A stretch of DNA of 64,000 nt from Marinilongibacter aquaticus (GCF_020149935.1 NZ_CP083757.1:4427501-4491500); one strand, 5' to 3'. Shown: positions 17,071 through 26,729, numbered from the stretch's first letter. Numbers and translations: made by a program. The notes: generated by a model from the sequence alone, not told the origin.

Positions 17071-18009
17071 ATGACAGAAGAAAAGGTGGATCTTTTGATC
17101 TTAGGCTCGGGGCCGGCAGGTTACACAGCAGCTATATATGCCGGACGGGCAGGTTTGAAACCCGTAATGTACCAGGGCGGACAGCCCGGCGGGCAATTGA
17201 CCATAACGAACGATGTGGAGAACTTTCCGGGCTATCCCGATGGAATTCAAGGGCCTGAAATGATGGAGCAGCTCAGGACACAAGCTGAAAGATTTGGCCT
17301 CGACAACCGCTACGGATTGGCCACAAAAGTGGATTTTTCTGTGCCTACAGCTCATAAAGTAATCATCGACGACAACCATGAAATTACGGCGAAAACGGTA
17401 ATTATTGCCACAGGTGCATCTGCGAAATGGTTGGGGCTGGAATCGGAAGAGAAATTGAACGGTTCGGGTGTTTCGGCTTGTGCGGTGTGCGACGGTTTCT
17501 TCTACAGAGGTCAGGAGGTTGTGGTTGTTGGAGCAGGTGACACGGCTTGCGAAGAAGCACACTATTTGTCGAAGCTTTGTAAAAAAGTGACGATGTTGGT
17601 AAGAAAGGATCACTTCCGTGCCTCTACTATTATGGAAAAAAGAGTGCGTAAGACAGAAAATATAGAAATACTGTTCAATACCGAAACGGAAGAAATTTTG
17701 GGCGATAACACCGTAACGGGTGTACGCGTGAAAAACAATAAAACGGGAGAAACCAGTGTTATTGACGCGACGGGATTTTTCGTGGCCATCGGGCATCAAC
17801 CCAATACCGCTATTTTCAATGGTTGGTTGGATATGGACGAAACCGGCTATTTGTTGGTGGAAAAGGGAACGACATTGACCAATGTGGAAGGTGTTTTTGC
17901 CAGCGGCGATGCCATGGACAAAGTCTATCGTCAGGCGGTAACAGCAGCCGGAACAGGCTGTATGGCTGCACTGGATGCCGAACGTTATTTAGGTGCTTTA
18001 GAAGGCTAA
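17071..18009 (+). CDS. trxB: Thioredoxin-disulfide reductase
   Basis: NADPH-dependent flavoenzyme that reduces thioredoxin. The 312 residues show the FAD-binding GSGPAGYTAA, the redox-active pair Cys137-Cys140 in CAVCDG, an NADPH-binding GAGDTACEEA loop, and the C-terminal FAD motif GVFASGDAMDKVYRQAVTAAG. The ATG starting MTEEKVDLLILG is used; an ATG 63 bases upstream adds unrelated residues. It is six bases upstream of the M23 peptidase gene on the same strand. Confidence 0.97.
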   Translation: MTEEKVDLLILGSGPAGYTAAIYAGRAGLKPVMYQGGQPGGQLTITNDVENFPGYPDGIQGPEMMEQLRTQAERFGLDNRYGLATKVDFSVPTAHKVIIDDNHEITAKTVIIATGASAKWLGLESEEKLNGSGVSACAVCDGFFYRGQEVVVVGAGDTACEEAHYLSKLCKKVTMLVRKDHFRASTIMEKRVRKTENIEILFNTETEEILGDNTVTGVRVKNNKTGETSVIDATGFFVAIGHQPNTAIFNGWLDMDETGYLLVEKGTTLTNVEGVFASGDAMDKVYRQAVTAAGTGCMAALDAERYLGALEG

Positions 18010-18015
18010 TATAAA

Positions 18016-19242
18016 ATGAAGAAAATTGCTTTTTTGTGTATTCTCCAATGTGTGACTTTGGCTGTTTTTGCCCAAAGAGAAAGAGGGAACATTATCAGTG
18101 CTCCGAAAATCTACCAAAAGAAATCGGAGGCTGTGGAACAATCAAAAAGGCAATCTTCTACTTTTCAAGACGAGGTTGATTTTCAGTTTGAAGAAGAGCC
18201 TCGTCTGCGTTTTCAAAGCTCATTCGAGGCCAAAGAAACGACTCCAAAAGAGAGCTCAAACCTGATCGGCAATGAAACGGGGGTGAGTTCTCCCATAAAG
18301 CTGTTTCCCAATAAAAGTATAAACGAAACCACTCAAGACGATACCAGTTCGATCGATGAGGGTTCGGTGATGGTGGTGGAAATCGAGGAAGAAGCTCGTT
18401 TTCCCGGCTCTGCCGAAATGGTGAAAATTGCCAGCTATTTTTCGATTTGGGACAATCATTACGTGAATCCTTATGGAATAAATCCAAAGGATTTCAATGA
18501 GATTGTGCCGATAAAGCTCTACGATATCAGCAAGGGGCGTTATTGGGCACAACCGCTGGACCACTGTCCGGTCACTTCGCATTTTGGTTACCGTTGGAGA
18601 AGATGGCACAAAGGTACCGACATTGACTTGGAAACGGGTGATCCCGTATACGCCGCATTTGATGGCATAATTCGCGTGTCGGGTACCAAAGGGGGCTTTG
18701 GCCGCTGTGTGGTTATTCGCCATTACAACGGTTTGGAAACTGTCTACGGCCACATGTCTAAATTGCACTTTCCCGAAAATACCCGCGTAAATGCAGGCGA
18801 TGAAATTGGTTTGGGCGGAAATACTGGTCGGAGTTACGGTTCACACCTGCACTTTGAAACGCGTTATGAGGGGAACCCTTTTGATGCTGAAAATATTTTC
18901 AAATTCACGCGGGATACGACAACCATCAAGATGCAGGAATTTTTAATGACTTCTAAGCTTTACGACTACCTCAGAGGCAAATCGCCTCGTGTAGACGTAA
19001 CCGAAGTAGATCCCTCAATTTCGCCTGCCGAAATATTGAATGGAAGCGAAGATCTGGAAGGGGATTTGGACGAAGAAATGCCTGAAGAAGTGATTCAGAA
19101 AGCTTGGTATAGAGTGCGACCGGGTGATAACCTTACGAAAATAGCCCGCTCATATGGCACGAGTGTGACAGAACTTTGTAATTTGAACAAAATCAGTTCG
19201 TATAAAAAATTAAGCGTAGGTATGCGTCTACGTGTTAAATAA
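18016..19242 (+). CDS. M23 peptidoglycan endopeptidase with C-terminal LysM
   Basis: A 408-residue exported protein: signal peptide (ending AVFAQ), a low-complexity acidic linker (about 25-150), an M23 zinc peptidase domain (about 175-295) with metal-binding motifs HKGTDID and HLHFE, and a C-terminal LysM (about 362-408; WYRVRPGDNLTKIARSYGTS). It should cut peptide cross-links in peptidoglycan or act as a divisome/amidase activator of the EnvC/NlpD kind; the Zn ligands visible here argue for an active enzyme. Gene order trxB - this gene - bshB1 with 6-7 base gaps suggests one operon. Confidence 0.92.
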   Translation: MKKIAFLCILQCVTLAVFAQRERGNIISAPKIYQKKSEAVEQSKRQSSTFQDEVDFQFEEEPRLRFQSSFEAKETTPKESSNLIGNETGVSSPIKLFPNKSINETTQDDTSSIDEGSVMVVEIEEEARFPGSAEMVKIASYFSIWDNHYVNPYGINPKDFNEIVPIKLYDISKGRYWAQPLDHCPVTSHFGYRWRRWHKGTDIDLETGDPVYAAFDGIIRVSGTKGGFGRCVVIRHYNGLETVYGHMSKLHFPENTRVNAGDEIGLGGNTGRSYGSHLHFETRYEGNPFDAENIFKFTRDTTTIKMQEFLMTSKLYDYLRGKSPRVDVTEVDPSISPAEILNGSEDLEGDLDEEMPEEVIQKAWYRVRPGDNLTKIARSYGTSVTELCNLNKISSYKKLSVGMRLRVK

Positions 19243-19249
19243 GCCTAAA

Positions 19250-19969
19250 ATGAAACTGGATATTTTGGTGATGGCCGTGCACCCCGATGACGCGGAGCTG
19301 GGCTGTGCCGGTACAATTTTAAAACATGTGGCCCAAGGCTTGAAAGTGGGCCTTGTCGATTTTACAAGCGGGGAGTTGGGTACGAGAGGCTCGGGTGAAC
19401 TTCGTTTGAAAGAAGCCGCGGAATCGGCTAAAGTGTTGGGACTAGCCGCCCGTGAAAATTTGGGTTTTCGCGATGGCTTTTTTAAGAATGACGAAGCCCA
19501 TCAATTGAAGCTCATCGAAGTTATTCGTCGTTACCAACCCGAAATTTTGATTGGCAATGCGTACGAAGACCGACATCCTGATCATGGTAGAGCTTCGGCC
19601 TTGACTACCGAGGCCTGTTTTTATAGCGGTCTACGCCGAATCGAAACGGTATCTATTCATGGGGAAAAACAAGAGGCTTGGCGACCAAAGCAGGTTTTGC
19701 ATTATATTCAAGACCGCTACCTTGAGCCTGATTTTGTAGTGGACATTAGCGAATTTTGGGAAAAGAAAGTGGAAAGCATCCGTGCATTTAAAAGCCAATT
19801 CTTCGATCCAAACAGTACCGAACCGGAAAGCTACATTGCCAATCCGCAATTCTTGGATTTTATCGAAGGACGTGCCCGAGACATGGGGCATAAAATTGGG
19901 GCGACATTTGGCGAAGGCTTTCTTTCTGAAAAGAAAATGCAAGTGAAAGACTTGAGGAATTTGCTGTAA
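19250..19969 (+). CDS. bshB1: Bacillithiol biosynthesis deacetylase BshB1
   Basis: Zn-dependent LmbE/PIG-L-family deacetylase removing the acetyl group of N-acetylglucosaminyl-malate in bacillithiol synthesis. The 239 residues carry the family metal motif AVHPDDAELG at the N-terminus and DRHPDHGRA around residue 110, which supplies the third ligand. The second ATG is used since it opens MKLDILVMAVHPDD. Its stop directly abuts the stop of the convergent glycosyltransferase. Bacillithiol is the usual low-molecular-weight thiol in many Bacteroidota, and the nearby trxB fits a thiol-redox theme. Confidence 0.93.
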   Translation: MKLDILVMAVHPDDAELGCAGTILKHVAQGLKVGLVDFTSGELGTRGSGELRLKEAAESAKVLGLAARENLGFRDGFFKNDEAHQLKLIEVIRRYQPEILIGNAYEDRHPDHGRASALTTEACFYSGLRRIETVSIHGEKQEAWRPKQVLHYIQDRYLEPDFVVDISEFWEKKVESIRAFKSQFFDPNSTEPESYIANPQFLDFIEGRARDMGHKIGATFGEGFLSEKKMQVKDLRNLL

Positions 19970-20728
19970 TTACCAGTATTTTCCACGGTTGGAAGCAATT
20001 AATTTAAGACCGCGAAAGAGAATGTGTCCATGACTTTTGAGGTTTTCCCAAAGCCCAAAATGGCTGTGTAATACTTTGAAGCGATCCCATAAAGAACGAC
20101 CCAACCTTTGATTGGAAATTCCCCCCTCGAGATATTTCGACAAGGAGAAGGAAAGATAGAGCGGCGAATCGGCCCGTTTGAAGCTATTTATTTCCCAATC
20201 GAGATCGGCACTCAAATTGTTTAGCATATAATTTGGAGCAATTTCTTTGCTAACCAATAGGGATTGGTGACAAACCAGCATACCGTATTTTAGTGCACGC
20301 CAGTCGATGTTTTCGTGCAATTTGTGTGGGGTCAATGCAGATCGTGTTCCGCGTGCAACGCCTTCGCTGTTGACCAACAGGGCATCACCGTAAATCAGGT
20401 CGGTCTCGGCCAAACAGGCCGAATGAATGTTGCCTAAGGTATGTTCATCGGCAATTTCGTCGCCCGCGTTAATAAACCACAAAAAACGTCCATTGGCCAA
20501 ACGTATGCCCTTGTTCATGGCGTCGTAAATGCCCTTATCGGGCTCAGAAACCAAGATGTCGATCAGGTATTTGTACTTTCTGAGAATGGGCATCGTTTGA
20601 TCATTGGAGTTGCCGTCAATTACCACAAGTTCAAAGCCCTTGTCTATTTGCCGCTCGATGCTTTCTAATGTGCGGGCAACAAACTTTTCGGCTTGGTAGG
20701 TAACTACGATTATGGAAACAAATGGCAT
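19970..20728 (-). CDS. Family 2 glycosyltransferase (WcaA-like)
   Basis: A 252-residue GT-A enzyme with PFVSIIVVTYQAEKF at the N-terminus, the LVVIDGNSNDQT nucleotide-sugar loop and the typical SEPDKGIYDAMNKGI signature followed by FINAGDEI, which holds the DxD-equivalent acids. No membrane helix is evident, so it probably acts at the cytoplasmic face of the inner membrane on a lipid-linked glycan. Donor and acceptor cannot be read from sequence. The ATG is preferred over an upstream TTG two codons earlier. It is the first gene of the surface-glycan region. Confidence 0.9.
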   Translation of the reverse strand: MPFVSIIVVTYQAEKFVARTLESIERQIDKGFELVVIDGNSNDQTMPILRKYKYLIDILVSEPDKGIYDAMNKGIRLANGRFLWFINAGDEIADEHTLGNIHSACLAETDLIYGDALLVNSEGVARGTRSALTPHKLHENIDWRALKYGMLVCHQSLLVSKEIAPNYMLNNLSADLDWEINSFKRADSPLYLSFSLSKYLEGGISNQRLGRSLWDRFKVLHSHFGLWENLKSHGHILFRGLKLIASNRGKYW

Positions 20729-20828
20729 ATCCAAATTGAAAATATGCCCGAATATAAAGTTTATTGCTTTGACATTTATATTGGTTTCTTGACATTTGTG
20801 AAATCAGTAAATATTCAGATCGAAATTG

Positions 20829-23276
20829 ATGAAATCTAAAATTTCTTTTCAGAACATCCTCCCTTACCTTATTGTACTTGCCGTTTTCTTGGCCACTACT
20901 TTTGCCTATTTCAGTCCGCTTTTGAATGGGAAAGTGCTTTCAATGCACGATATCAATATGGCTTCTGGTGCAGCCAAAGAAGTACAGGATTTTTACAAAA
21001 ACACGGGTGAATATTCGTGGTGGACAAACTCTATGTTTGGTGGAATGCCCACTTTCATGATTTACGGGGGATACCCTTTTAGTTTGATTTCGACCATCGG
21101 GGCCTTTCTCACCGATCTTTTGCCTACACCCGCGAATATTTTTTTCCTGTTGATGTTGGGTTTCTTTGTTTTGATGGAAGTTTTGAAAATCAACCGTATT
21201 GTTGGGGTTTTGGCTTCCATAGCCTATGCATTCAGTACATACAATTTGGTTTTTATAGAAGCAGGACATATTTCTAAAATCTTGGCCTTGGTGTACCTTC
21301 CGGGCATTCTGGCAGGATTTAACCTCATATTTAGAAAGAAATATTTTATAGGTACTTTCCTCACAGCTTTGTTTTTGGGGCTGGAACTCTACGCCAATCA
21401 CCTCCAGATCACCTATTATTTTTTCTTCGTGCTTTTGGCTTATTCCGTTTACGAGTTTATCGCCCTGTTTAAAAAGGAAGGGGCAGCTCCAATGGGTAAA
21501 ATTGTGCTGAGTTTTTTTGTTGCTGCACTCATCGGTGTAGGCATGCATACCGAAAGGCTTTGGAACAATTTGGTTTATTCGAAAGAAACCACAAGGGGGC
21601 AATCGGAACTGACGCAGCAATCCAGCGGCCAATCGGGTTTGGATCGCGACTATGCTTTTGCGTGGAGTTATGGAGTAAATGAGAGTTTCAATATGATTGT
21701 GCCCAATTTGATGGGTGGAAGTTCCGTAGGGGCTTTGGATGAAAATTCGGAGACTTTTCAATTGTTGGCCCGCAGTGGAGTAGATAGGGGAAATGCAAAA
21801 ATGTTTGTGTCCAATTTGCCGCTATATCACGGTCCGCAGAGTTCAACCGCGGGGCCTGCGTATACGGGAGTGATTGTCTTTTTCATTTTCGTTTTTGGAC
21901 TTTTTTACCGAAAAGATTCTTTACGTTGGTTGCAGTTGGGCATGGCTCTTTTCTTGGTTATGTTGGCTTGGGGTAGCAATTTTTCGGCCCTCAATTATTT
22001 TATGTTCGATCATTTTCCCGGATACAACAAATTCAGGGCGGTGAGTATTGTTTTAACAATCGCCCATTTGGTTTTTGTCTGGGGAGCGGCACAAACGTTG
22101 AATGATTTAATCGAAAAGAAGGACGCTTTTGAAAAAGTTAAAACACCGCTTTTGTACGCTTTGGGTGTGGTGCTCGTTTTGATGTGCGTTGGGTACATGG
22201 GCACCAATTTTGTGGGGGCTCGCGATGGAGCCTTTCTCGAAAGTTTGAAAACATCTTTGGGCGATAATTTGGCCAATCAATTGATGAATGCCCTTCGCGA
22301 TGACCGTGCCAGTATGGCTCTCGCAGATATTTACCGTGGTGTGATCTTGATTTTATTGGTTTCGGCTTTGTTGTTTTTCTATACCAAAGGCAAGCTGAAA
22401 GCCAATGTATATGCCGTTTTGCTGACTTTATTGGTGGTATTCGATATGTTTTCTGTGGGGAAAAGGTATTTCAACAGCGACGATTTCCAAAGAAAGATGG
22501 GGAAAGTCAGCGTGCCCTTTCAGCCTACTCCAGCTGATCAGCAGATTCTTCAAGATAAGGCCCTTGATTTTCGGGTGCTCAACTTGGCCACCAATCAGGG
22601 TTTTATGAGCGATGCCCGCGATTCCTATTTTCATAAATCTTTGGGGGGATACCATGGGGCCAAATTGAAGAAATACCAAGAATTGGTCGATCATGAATTG
22701 TTGAAAGATGGAAACCTGAACTTTGGCGTGCTCAATTTTTTGAATACCAAGTATTTGATCACGAATGGCCCAAGCGGCGAACAGGCTCAAATGAATCCAG
22801 ATGCCTTCGGCAATGCCTGGTTTGTACGGCAAGTGAAAGCTGTATCCAATGCCGATGAAGAATTGGCAGAAGCGGGAAGCATCGATGCCCAAAGTGTGGC
22901 GGTGACGCAAACGAAATTTATGGCAGAATCAAAAACGTATACTGTCGATTCTGCAGCCACGGTGACTTTGAAGAGCTATTTGCCGAATAAATTGGTGTAT
23001 GAAAGCAATTCGAAGCAAGAGGGTTTCATCGTATTTTCAGAGATTTACTACCGTGGGAATACCGACTGGCTTTCATCCATAGATGGAAAACCAGCGGATC
23101 ACATCAAGGTCGATTATGTGCTGAGAGGCCTGGAAGTGCCTGCTGGCAAACACGAGATCGTTTTTGAGTTTAAACCGCAATCTGTAGAAAAAGGAAAAAT
23201 AGGCGATTTGGTGGCCTCCATCGGTTTGGTTTTGTTGGCTATTGCTGGGGTATTTTATTCAAGGAAGAAAGCATGA
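20829..23276 (+). CDS. YfhO family multi-spanning membrane protein
   Basis: An 815-residue protein with 12-14 predicted membrane segments (one at 11-29, then spread through about residue 555), a large extracytoplasmic C-terminal region (about 560-785) and a final helix before RKKA. Motifs NLVFIEAGHISKI and YGVNESFNMIVPNLMGG are usual in the Bacteroidota YfhO family. YfhO proteins resemble GT-C enzymes and have been linked to glycosylation of lipoteichoic acid in Bacillus; a role in transferring lipid-linked sugar outside the membrane is inferred. Its stop overlaps the next start (ATGA), tying it to the methyltransferase and glycosyltransferase downstream. Confidence 0.88.
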   Translation: MKSKISFQNILPYLIVLAVFLATTFAYFSPLLNGKVLSMHDINMASGAAKEVQDFYKNTGEYSWWTNSMFGGMPTFMIYGGYPFSLISTIGAFLTDLLPTPANIFFLLMLGFFVLMEVLKINRIVGVLASIAYAFSTYNLVFIEAGHISKILALVYLPGILAGFNLIFRKKYFIGTFLTALFLGLELYANHLQITYYFFFVLLAYSVYEFIALFKKEGAAPMGKIVLSFFVAALIGVGMHTERLWNNLVYSKETTRGQSELTQQSSGQSGLDRDYAFAWSYGVNESFNMIVPNLMGGSSVGALDENSETFQLLARSGVDRGNAKMFVSNLPLYHGPQSSTAGPAYTGVIVFFIFVFGLFYRKDSLRWLQLGMALFLVMLAWGSNFSALNYFMFDHFPGYNKFRAVSIVLTIAHLVFVWGAAQTLNDLIEKKDAFEKVKTPLLYALGVVLVLMCVGYMGTNFVGARDGAFLESLKTSLGDNLANQLMNALRDDRASMALADIYRGVILILLVSALLFFYTKGKLKANVYAVLLTLLVVFDMFSVGKRYFNSDDFQRKMGKVSVPFQPTPADQQILQDKALDFRVLNLATNQGFMSDARDSYFHKSLGGYHGAKLKKYQELVDHELLKDGNLNFGVLNFLNTKYLITNGPSGEQAQMNPDAFGNAWFVRQVKAVSNADEELAEAGSIDAQSVAVTQTKFMAESKTYTVDSAATVTLKSYLPNKLVYESNSKQEGFIVFSEIYYRGNTDWLSSIDGKPADHIKVDYVLRGLEVPAGKHEIVFEFKPQSVEKGKIGDLVASIGLVLLAIAGVFYSRKKA

Positions 23277-24013
23277 GTTTGACAGATAGGCAATTTTGGA
23301 TTGATTATTGGGAGAATAAAGGGAATCTTGTTTTTGATGTGAAAAGGAAATTCCTCCTTCATGATGAAATCCAAAAGATTGTATTAAAGAATAAGCCCAA
23401 AAATGCGATTGAACTAGGAGGTTTCCCGGGCTATTTCGCGGTTTATCTGAAAAAGTGGTATAATATTCAATCGAGTTTGCTTGATTATGTGATTCATCCT
23501 AAAATAATTGATAACCTTCTCGACACCAATGGACTAAGAGAAGGCGATATAGAATATTTGGAAAGTGATTTGTGGCAATATAGTCCCCAGATAGGCTACG
23601 ATTTTGTACTTTCTGTTGGCTTGATCGAACATTTCGAAGACACTGCGGATATTTTAGAGCAACATGTGAAGTTCATGAATAAGGATGCCGTTTTGCTCAT
23701 CAATATTCCGAATTTCACGGGTTTCAACGGATGGATTCAGCGGACATTTGATCCTGATAATTATGAGAAACACAATATAAGTTGTATGAATCCTGGCTTT
23801 CTAGCCCAAGAATTAAGTAAGTCGGGATTAAAGGAGGTAGAGAGTTATTATTATGGAGGCTTCTCCATATGGCTTGAAAATTACGAAAGCAAATCAGTAT
23901 TTTTTAAAGCCGCATTCAAAATAATGTGGCTAGTTTTAAAGGTTTTGTCTAAACTTATTCCTTTGGAAAGCAAGTGGTTTTCTCCTTATATAAATTTGAA
24001 AGGGCGTAAATGA
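23273..24013 (+). CDS. Class I SAM-dependent methyltransferase
   Basis: A 246-residue cytoplasmic protein. The SAM-binding part is AIELGGFPGYFAVYL (motif I, with Glu-Leu-Gly-Gly), an acidic end of strand 2 (LLDYV), and VGLIEHFEDTADILEQ followed by LLINIPNFTGFNG, which is the usual post-motif region for methyltransferases acting on sugars or lipids. Its position between YfhO and a glycosyltransferase, with four-base overlaps on both sides, suggests methylation of a surface glycan. The DNA is visibly more AT-rich than the YfhO gene. Confidence 0.82.
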   Translation: MSLTDRQFWIDYWENKGNLVFDVKRKFLLHDEIQKIVLKNKPKNAIELGGFPGYFAVYLKKWYNIQSSLLDYVIHPKIIDNLLDTNGLREGDIEYLESDLWQYSPQIGYDFVLSVGLIEHFEDTADILEQHVKFMNKDAVLLINIPNFTGFNGWIQRTFDPDNYEKHNISCMNPGFLAQELSKSGLKEVESYYYGGFSIWLENYESKSVFFKAAFKIMWLVLKVLSKLIPLESKWFSPYINLKGRK

Positions 24014-25269
24014 AAATAGCATTTGTCAATTTTGATGATGGAAACGGAGGTGCGGCCAAAGCTGCAAAACGGCTTGCCAATGTATTGCGGAAACAAAAGG
24101 GATACGATGTTGATTTTTTTGTGGCGATAAAAGGACAGGACGATTCAAATGCGATTCAACTTAGGGGAGAGGGGACCTTTTTCCGAATCTTCAATTATTC
24201 GAAATTTCTTTATGAAAGACTTTACTTTTTGTTTTACGAAGCTTCAAAAAAAGTAAGGTTTAACTTCTCTCCAGCAGTATCTGGAATAAACCTCGATCGG
24301 CACATCCAGCTCTCTCAATACGACCTCATTCATTTACATTGGTTCAATTTTGGATTGCTTTCTTTGGACACTTTCGAAATCCTCTTGAAATCGGGCAAGC
24401 CGATAATCTGGACATTGCACGACATGTGGGCTTTTACAGGAGGGTGTCATTATAGCTTAGATTGCGAACAATTTAAAAAAAGTTGCAGTGTTTGCGAAAA
24501 CTATTTGCGGAATCCCAATAATTCAAAATTGGCTTTGAGGTTGCAAGAAAGGAAAGAGGCTCTTTATGGTGATTCTAAGAATTTAACTTTGGTGACTTGC
24601 AGCAAATGGCTGCAAAAACAGGCAAACGAAAGTAAAATTTTAGGTGATAAGCAAATACTTCAAATTCATAATTGTCTTGAAAATCAAGAATTTTTTCCGA
24701 TGGATACTCGTGAGGCCAAGGTGAAACTGAGCTTAGGCGAGGACATAAATTATGTCTTGTTTGTGGCTGACAGTGTGGATAATGAGCGTAAGGGTTTTAA
24801 GTATTTGTTAGAGTCTCTGTCGTACCTTCAAAACGTATACTTTCTGGTTATTGGCTCGGTCAAAGAGCAAAATATTCTAGAGACGGAGCAATTGATTTTT
24901 TTGGGACATGTATCGTCTACAGAAAGGCTTAGATGGGTCTACAATGCGGCCTCTGTGTTTGTGATTCCATCTTTACAAGATAATTTGCCCAATACTATAT
25001 TGGAATCATTTGCCTGTGGCACGCCTGTTGTTGGTTTCGATAATAGTGGAATATCAGAGATGATTAGCCATAAAGAAACAGGTTATTTAGCTAGGAATCG
25101 TGATGCAAAAGACTTAGCCAATGGCATAGATTGGATAGTGTTACAAAATGAGAAGTCAAGGTTTATCGAACCGTGCAGGTATTTTTTTGAATCTCACTTT
25201 TCCGAGGAAAGAGTAGCCCACCAGTATAGCGAATTATATATAGATGCTATAAATAGGAATAATAGATAA
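24010..25269 (+). CDS. Family 4 glycosyltransferase
   Basis: A 419-residue GT-B enzyme. The N-terminal half has the acceptor-side motif NFDDGNGGAAKAAKRL and DLIHLHWFNFG; the C-terminal half has the GT4 E-x7-E donor site in SLQDNLPNTILESFACGTPVVGF. A Cys cluster (GGCHYSLDCEQFKKSC, about residues 143-158, then CENY) is a feature of the WcaC-like 'gold-standard' GT4 subgroup in Bacteroidota capsule loci. The sugar is unknown. It overlaps the methyltransferase by four bases, is AT-rich, and its end overlaps the convergent DNRLRE gene by 23 bases. Confidence 0.9.
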   Translation: MKIAFVNFDDGNGGAAKAAKRLANVLRKQKGYDVDFFVAIKGQDDSNAIQLRGEGTFFRIFNYSKFLYERLYFLFYEASKKVRFNFSPAVSGINLDRHIQLSQYDLIHLHWFNFGLLSLDTFEILLKSGKPIIWTLHDMWAFTGGCHYSLDCEQFKKSCSVCENYLRNPNNSKLALRLQERKEALYGDSKNLTLVTCSKWLQKQANESKILGDKQILQIHNCLENQEFFPMDTREAKVKLSLGEDINYVLFVADSVDNERKGFKYLLESLSYLQNVYFLVIGSVKEQNILETEQLIFLGHVSSTERLRWVYNAASVFVIPSLQDNLPNTILESFACGTPVVGFDNSGISEMISHKETGYLARNRDAKDLANGIDWIVLQNEKSRFIEPCRYFFESHFSEERVAHQYSELYIDAINRNNR

Positions 25270-26599
25270 CCAATTTAGGCCTAATGGAGGGGTAAGCAGA
25301 ATCGCTGCTTGTTAGACAGGTAATTTTAAATATATCTTCTATCGAATGTCTTATCTCAAATCCATAATTGGAATTGTTTTGCATATCCTGAACCAAAGCT
25401 GTTACATCAATATGAGGATAATTTTGCTTCTTGTATTGGGCTGCGGGAACGATCACTTGATTTACCGTTGTGGACGAAGGTTTGTTGTACCAGTTTATTG
25501 TGGCTTCAGACCACGGTTGGGTTATTCTTTTTATGGTCATTTCATTGTTTCCACTATGCCCGTCAAATGTAACATAGGCATCTAAGAGCTCTTGGCTAAA
25601 ATAAAGATAAAGGAATGCAGAATCTATTTTAGCTTCGGGTATCATCTGGCTAAAAGGGAACTCCAAATAAGCTCGTTTGATGTTTATGCCATAACTTTGA
25701 CTCCATGCATACGGGTCTAGGAAGGTATCGTCTGCACTGTTTTTGAGCGGTTCAATGGAGTTCACATGTGAATCCTTCCCCTCTTCTGGGCCGGGTTGCA
25801 GCACAAGCACTTTCCCTTTGTAGAAACAGTTGGCTACGTTTGCTTTGAAAACCTGCCCTTTGTTTACCGAAAACCCGGGATTGAGTTGAATTTCACGTCC
25901 GGCTGAAAAACGGGCTCTATCCGTTTGCACAGGGCTTGTGGCAATAAGCTCGGTTTCGGCATGCAAGTTCATATCCACTTGCAAAGGCTCGGATACGGCA
26001 AGGCTTGAGGGGCATTTGTACAGATATTCGAAAGCCGAGGAGCCAGCCTTGGCCCCAAGCTTAATTTTGGTGTTGTCGTTGGAAAAATTGGTGATGACCA
26101 AAAGGTAGTAGTTGCCTGCCACCACATTCTGAATCGAGATTTGCGGATCGTAAATTGTATAATCACATGAAACGGGGGTGGAGGCCAGCACGTTTTCCAA
26201 ATTGCTGTAATCTGCACTTAGACTGGCCCACAAAGTGGCATCAATGTCGTAATTGTTAGAATTCGTGATGTTCAGTCTAATGTCACCATTTTCAAGTGCG
26301 TGCACCACAAACCAAGATTGGTTGTCGTACGAATTCAGACAGCCGTAATTGGTCGAGGGATAGGTGGTAAAACAACTGGTGTTATCGACAACGGCAGAGA
26401 ACTCGAAATTCGGAGTGGCCGTCAACTGTTCTACGCTTTCGCCCAAATAATTGGATAGGGTTTCGCAGGAAATGGTATTCTCAGAAAGTGTGGTTATACT
26501 TCTTCTCGGTGATTTTTTCTGGGCCTGAGCCGAATAGTGAATGAAGACGAAACAAAGAGAAAAAAGACAGAGAGCTTTTAAGCTTTTTGGTTTGTACAT
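25247..26599 (-). CDS. Secreted DNRLRE-domain protein with internal PGF...Cys domain
   Basis: A 450-residue exported protein with signal peptide (ending YSAQAQ). After a beta-rich pre-peptidase-like region (about 40-190; SCETLSNYL, YDNQSWFVVHALENGDIRLN) comes a short domain REIQLNPGFSVNKGQVFKA...C (about 235-262). The C-terminal ~170 residues form a DNRLRE domain, with RAYLEFPFSQMIPEAKIDSA and a TQPWSEATINWYNKPS core; this fold is common in secreted cell-surface proteins. No T9SS tail is seen. It lies convergent within the glycan region. The function is unknown; a surface adhesin or structural role is possible. Confidence 0.7.
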   Translation of the reverse strand: MYKPKSLKALCLFSLCFVFIHYSAQAQKKSPRRSITTLSENTISCETLSNYLGESVEQLTATPNFEFSAVVDNTSCFTTYPSTNYGCLNSYDNQSWFVVHALENGDIRLNITNSNNYDIDATLWASLSADYSNLENVLASTPVSCDYTIYDPQISIQNVVAGNYYLLVITNFSNDNTKIKLGAKAGSSAFEYLYKCPSSLAVSEPLQVDMNLHAETELIATSPVQTDRARFSAGREIQLNPGFSVNKGQVFKANVANCFYKGKVLVLQPGPEEGKDSHVNSIEPLKNSADDTFLDPYAWSQSYGINIKRAYLEFPFSQMIPEAKIDSAFLYLYFSQELLDAYVTFDGHSGNNEMTIKRITQPWSEATINWYNKPSSTTVNQVIVPAAQYKKQNYPHIDVTALVQDMQNNSNYGFEIRHSIEDIFKITCLTSSDSAYPSIRPKLVIYYSYL

Positions 26600-26693
26600 G
26601 AACGAAGGTTTTTTTAGCCTTAGGACAAATCTTAAAAATAGATTTGTTATTTAAAAGCATTGGGCATTTATTTAGTCAGACAATTTATTGTCG

Positions 26694-26701
26694 TAGTTTT
26701 G
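26694..26701 (+). promoter_or_regulatory. -7 box before the fucosyltransferase-like gene
   Basis: TAGTTTTG matches TAnnTTTG 28 bases before the chosen ATG, in the 130-base spacer of a divergent gene pair. No -33 TTG is present at the ideal distance, so the call is tentative. Confidence 0.35.
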
Positions 26702-26729
26702 AATCTTGAAAAGCATCGGATTTTTGTCT

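Noticed and set aside
20940-21761. A 273-codon frame antisense to the YfhO gene
   Set aside because: Composition (His/Gln/Arg rich, no domain) fits antisense of a membrane-protein gene.
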